DNA of 44,504 nucleotides, from NCBI GenBank assembly GCA_031278815.1, contig JAITJS010000034.1, positions 1 through 44,504 on the forward strand, given 5' to 3'. This DNA comes from Treponema sp. (lineage in GTDB: Bacteria; Spirochaetota; Spirochaetia; Treponematales; Breznakiellaceae). A model generated the notes under the pieces. That model worked only from the letters and a program-made list of their open reading frames with translations. It was not told where the DNA came from and searched no databases. Made by a program: the position numbers and the translations under genes. Positions 43,746 to 44,504 of the stretch are shown here, piece after piece (the first letter of the stretch is position 1; the number at the start of each line of letters is the position of its first letter).

Positions 43746-44504
43746 TTGGAGGCAATTATAATCCCCGAAACCGTACCGCCCATTATCGACTTTTTTAGCG
43801 ATATCAAAGACCCGCGAATCGACCGCAAGAAATACTACCCCCTTATCGAAGTTATTGTCATCACCCTTCTGGCCGTCATGGCCTTCGCCAAAGACTGGGA
43901 AGACATCGAATTATACGGAAAAACCAAAAAAGCCTGGCTGAAACGCGTTCTCCCCCTGAAACACGGTATCCCCAAACACGATGTATACCGCCGGGTGTTT
44001 AACCGGCTCGACCCTCGGGACATTGAACGGTGTTTTATGGCCTGGGTGAGGGCGATAAAACAGGAGAAGGAACGGGAAGTGATAGCCATAGACGTGAAAA
44101 CCGTGCGGGGGAGCTTTAATCTTCGGGGGTTTAATTCCCCGCCCCTTGGAGCGGTTAAAACTGGGGGTGCGGGGGATTTGTTCCCCCGCATATGCAATGC
44201 TTCCAAGGTGAAATCTTCAATACCCCGCGGCTCTGCCGCGGGGATTTTTTATTACCCGGCGGGGGAGCAAGGCTATCCACCTGGTCAGCGCCTGGGCAAC
44301 CGAGAACCGGCTGGTGTTTGCCCAGGTAAAGACCGAAGAAAAAAGTAATGAAATCCCGGCGATACCGGCATTATTAGAGATGATAGCCCTGAAGGGGTGT
44401 ATTGTGACTATAGACGCGATGGGATGCCAGTACAAAATAGCCAATCAGATAGTCAACGCGGGAGCTGATTATGTGTTTTCACTGAAGGGAAACCAGGAAA
44501 CCCT
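43746..44504 (+). pseudogene. ISAs1-family transposase, interrupted, truncated by window edge
   Basis: The 5' part from a TTG at 43746 reads IIDFFSDIKDPRIDRKKYYP and KHGIPKHDVYRRVFNRLDPR, up to the first catalytic Asp block VIAIDVKTVRGSFN (usually IDGKT). A 139-base insertion (44121-44259) then intervenes and shifts the frame. The gene resumes as [18 protein letters not shown] and [19 protein letters not shown] (second Asp) and runs off the window. The uninterrupted join is [16 protein letters not shown], as in family members. Confidence 0.85.
44121..44259. mobile_element. 139-bp palindrome-rich insertion in the transposase gene
   Basis: Several GC hairpins in tandem: CGGGG/CCCCG near 44124-44141, TGCGGGGG/CCCCCGCA near 44168-44190, and CCCCGCGG/CCGCGGGG (44223-44230 with 44236-44243) followed by ATTTTTT. 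The ends are imperfect inverted repeats (GGGTTTAATTCCCCGC on the left; GGGTAATAAAAAATCCCCGC as the reverse complement of the right). No ORF of its own. It resembles REP/MITE-like sequence; the family is not identified. Confidence 0.7.

Larger units (their letters stand above)
43686..44504 (+). mobile_element. ISAs1-family insertion sequence, left part
   Basis: A plausible left end starts with CAGGGCGAGCGCATT at 43686, consistent with the CAGGG-type ends of ISAs1 elements; the right end is beyond the window. It carries the transposase gene described separately, which is interrupted by a small palindromic element. Confidence 0.65.

Overview
The window looks like a chromosomal segment of a treponeme-like spirochaete (Spirochaetota, Treponemataceae). 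GC content is moderate, and many proteins resemble treponemal types: membrane-anchored chemotaxis receptor, Cache hybrid kinase, HD-GYP response regulator, SPOR and CsgG-like envelope proteins, fibronectin type III lipoproteins, and a lipoprotein gene with a poly-G tract. No rRNA gene is present and I found no tRNA or CRISPR array. The species cannot be fixed from the sequence alone; a termite-gut or free-living treponeme is my best guess.

Layout, left to right. Positions 1-1610 are a decayed insertion sequence whose integrase-core transposase is broken into several frames on the minus strand. Positions 1844-8079 form a plus-strand signalling operon: a chemotaxis receptor, a Cache hybrid histidine kinase with an HPt domain, and an HD-GYP c-di-GMP phosphodiesterase response regulator. 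Then follow aroA (apparently leaderless), a TrkA-type potassium regulator, luxS and an acylphosphatase. A minus-strand GH5 glycosidase with a 3' frameshift comes next, then two secreted or envelope proteins, and a three-gene sugar cluster (PHP phosphoesterase, SDR dehydrogenase, FGGY kinase; 16446-20598). At 20855 a small secreted protein sits behind a textbook sigma-54 promoter.

From 21365 to 26717 a long minus-strand operon carries rpsP-khpA-rimM-trmD-rplS-yraN, then a coupled small ORF, a zinc-ribbon protein, a diguanylate cyclase and mtnN. Divergent from it are pyrI and pyrC without pyrB. lepA and glyQS follow on the minus strand. A 683-residue lipoprotein gene with a run of 17 G and its own strong terminator lies at 32656-34707, a candidate phase-variable surface protein. 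After an AT-rich stretch with a small gene pair comes the rpsF-ssb-rpsR-membrane protein-rplI-dnaB-comFB operon (minus strand, 35768-40401).

The right end (40498-44504) is an accessory zone. It holds a broken fibronectin type III lipoprotein gene, an intact CsgG-like/beta-barrel protein, and a second decayed gene. That second gene is interrupted by a 152-bp MITE, whose removal with one TGTA duplication restores the frame. At the edge is an ISAs1-type transposase gene, itself broken by a 139-bp palindrome-rich insertion.

Functional threads. c-di-GMP signalling recurs (HD-GYP, GGDEF with an intact I-site, a ComFB-family protein) and two of these genes are embedded in ribosomal-protein operons. 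LuxS and MtnN together make up the two-step S-adenosylhomocysteine recycling route that yields AI-2. Several promoters are readable; three place the predicted transcription start at or within a few bases of the start codon (aroA, lepA, the PHP gene).
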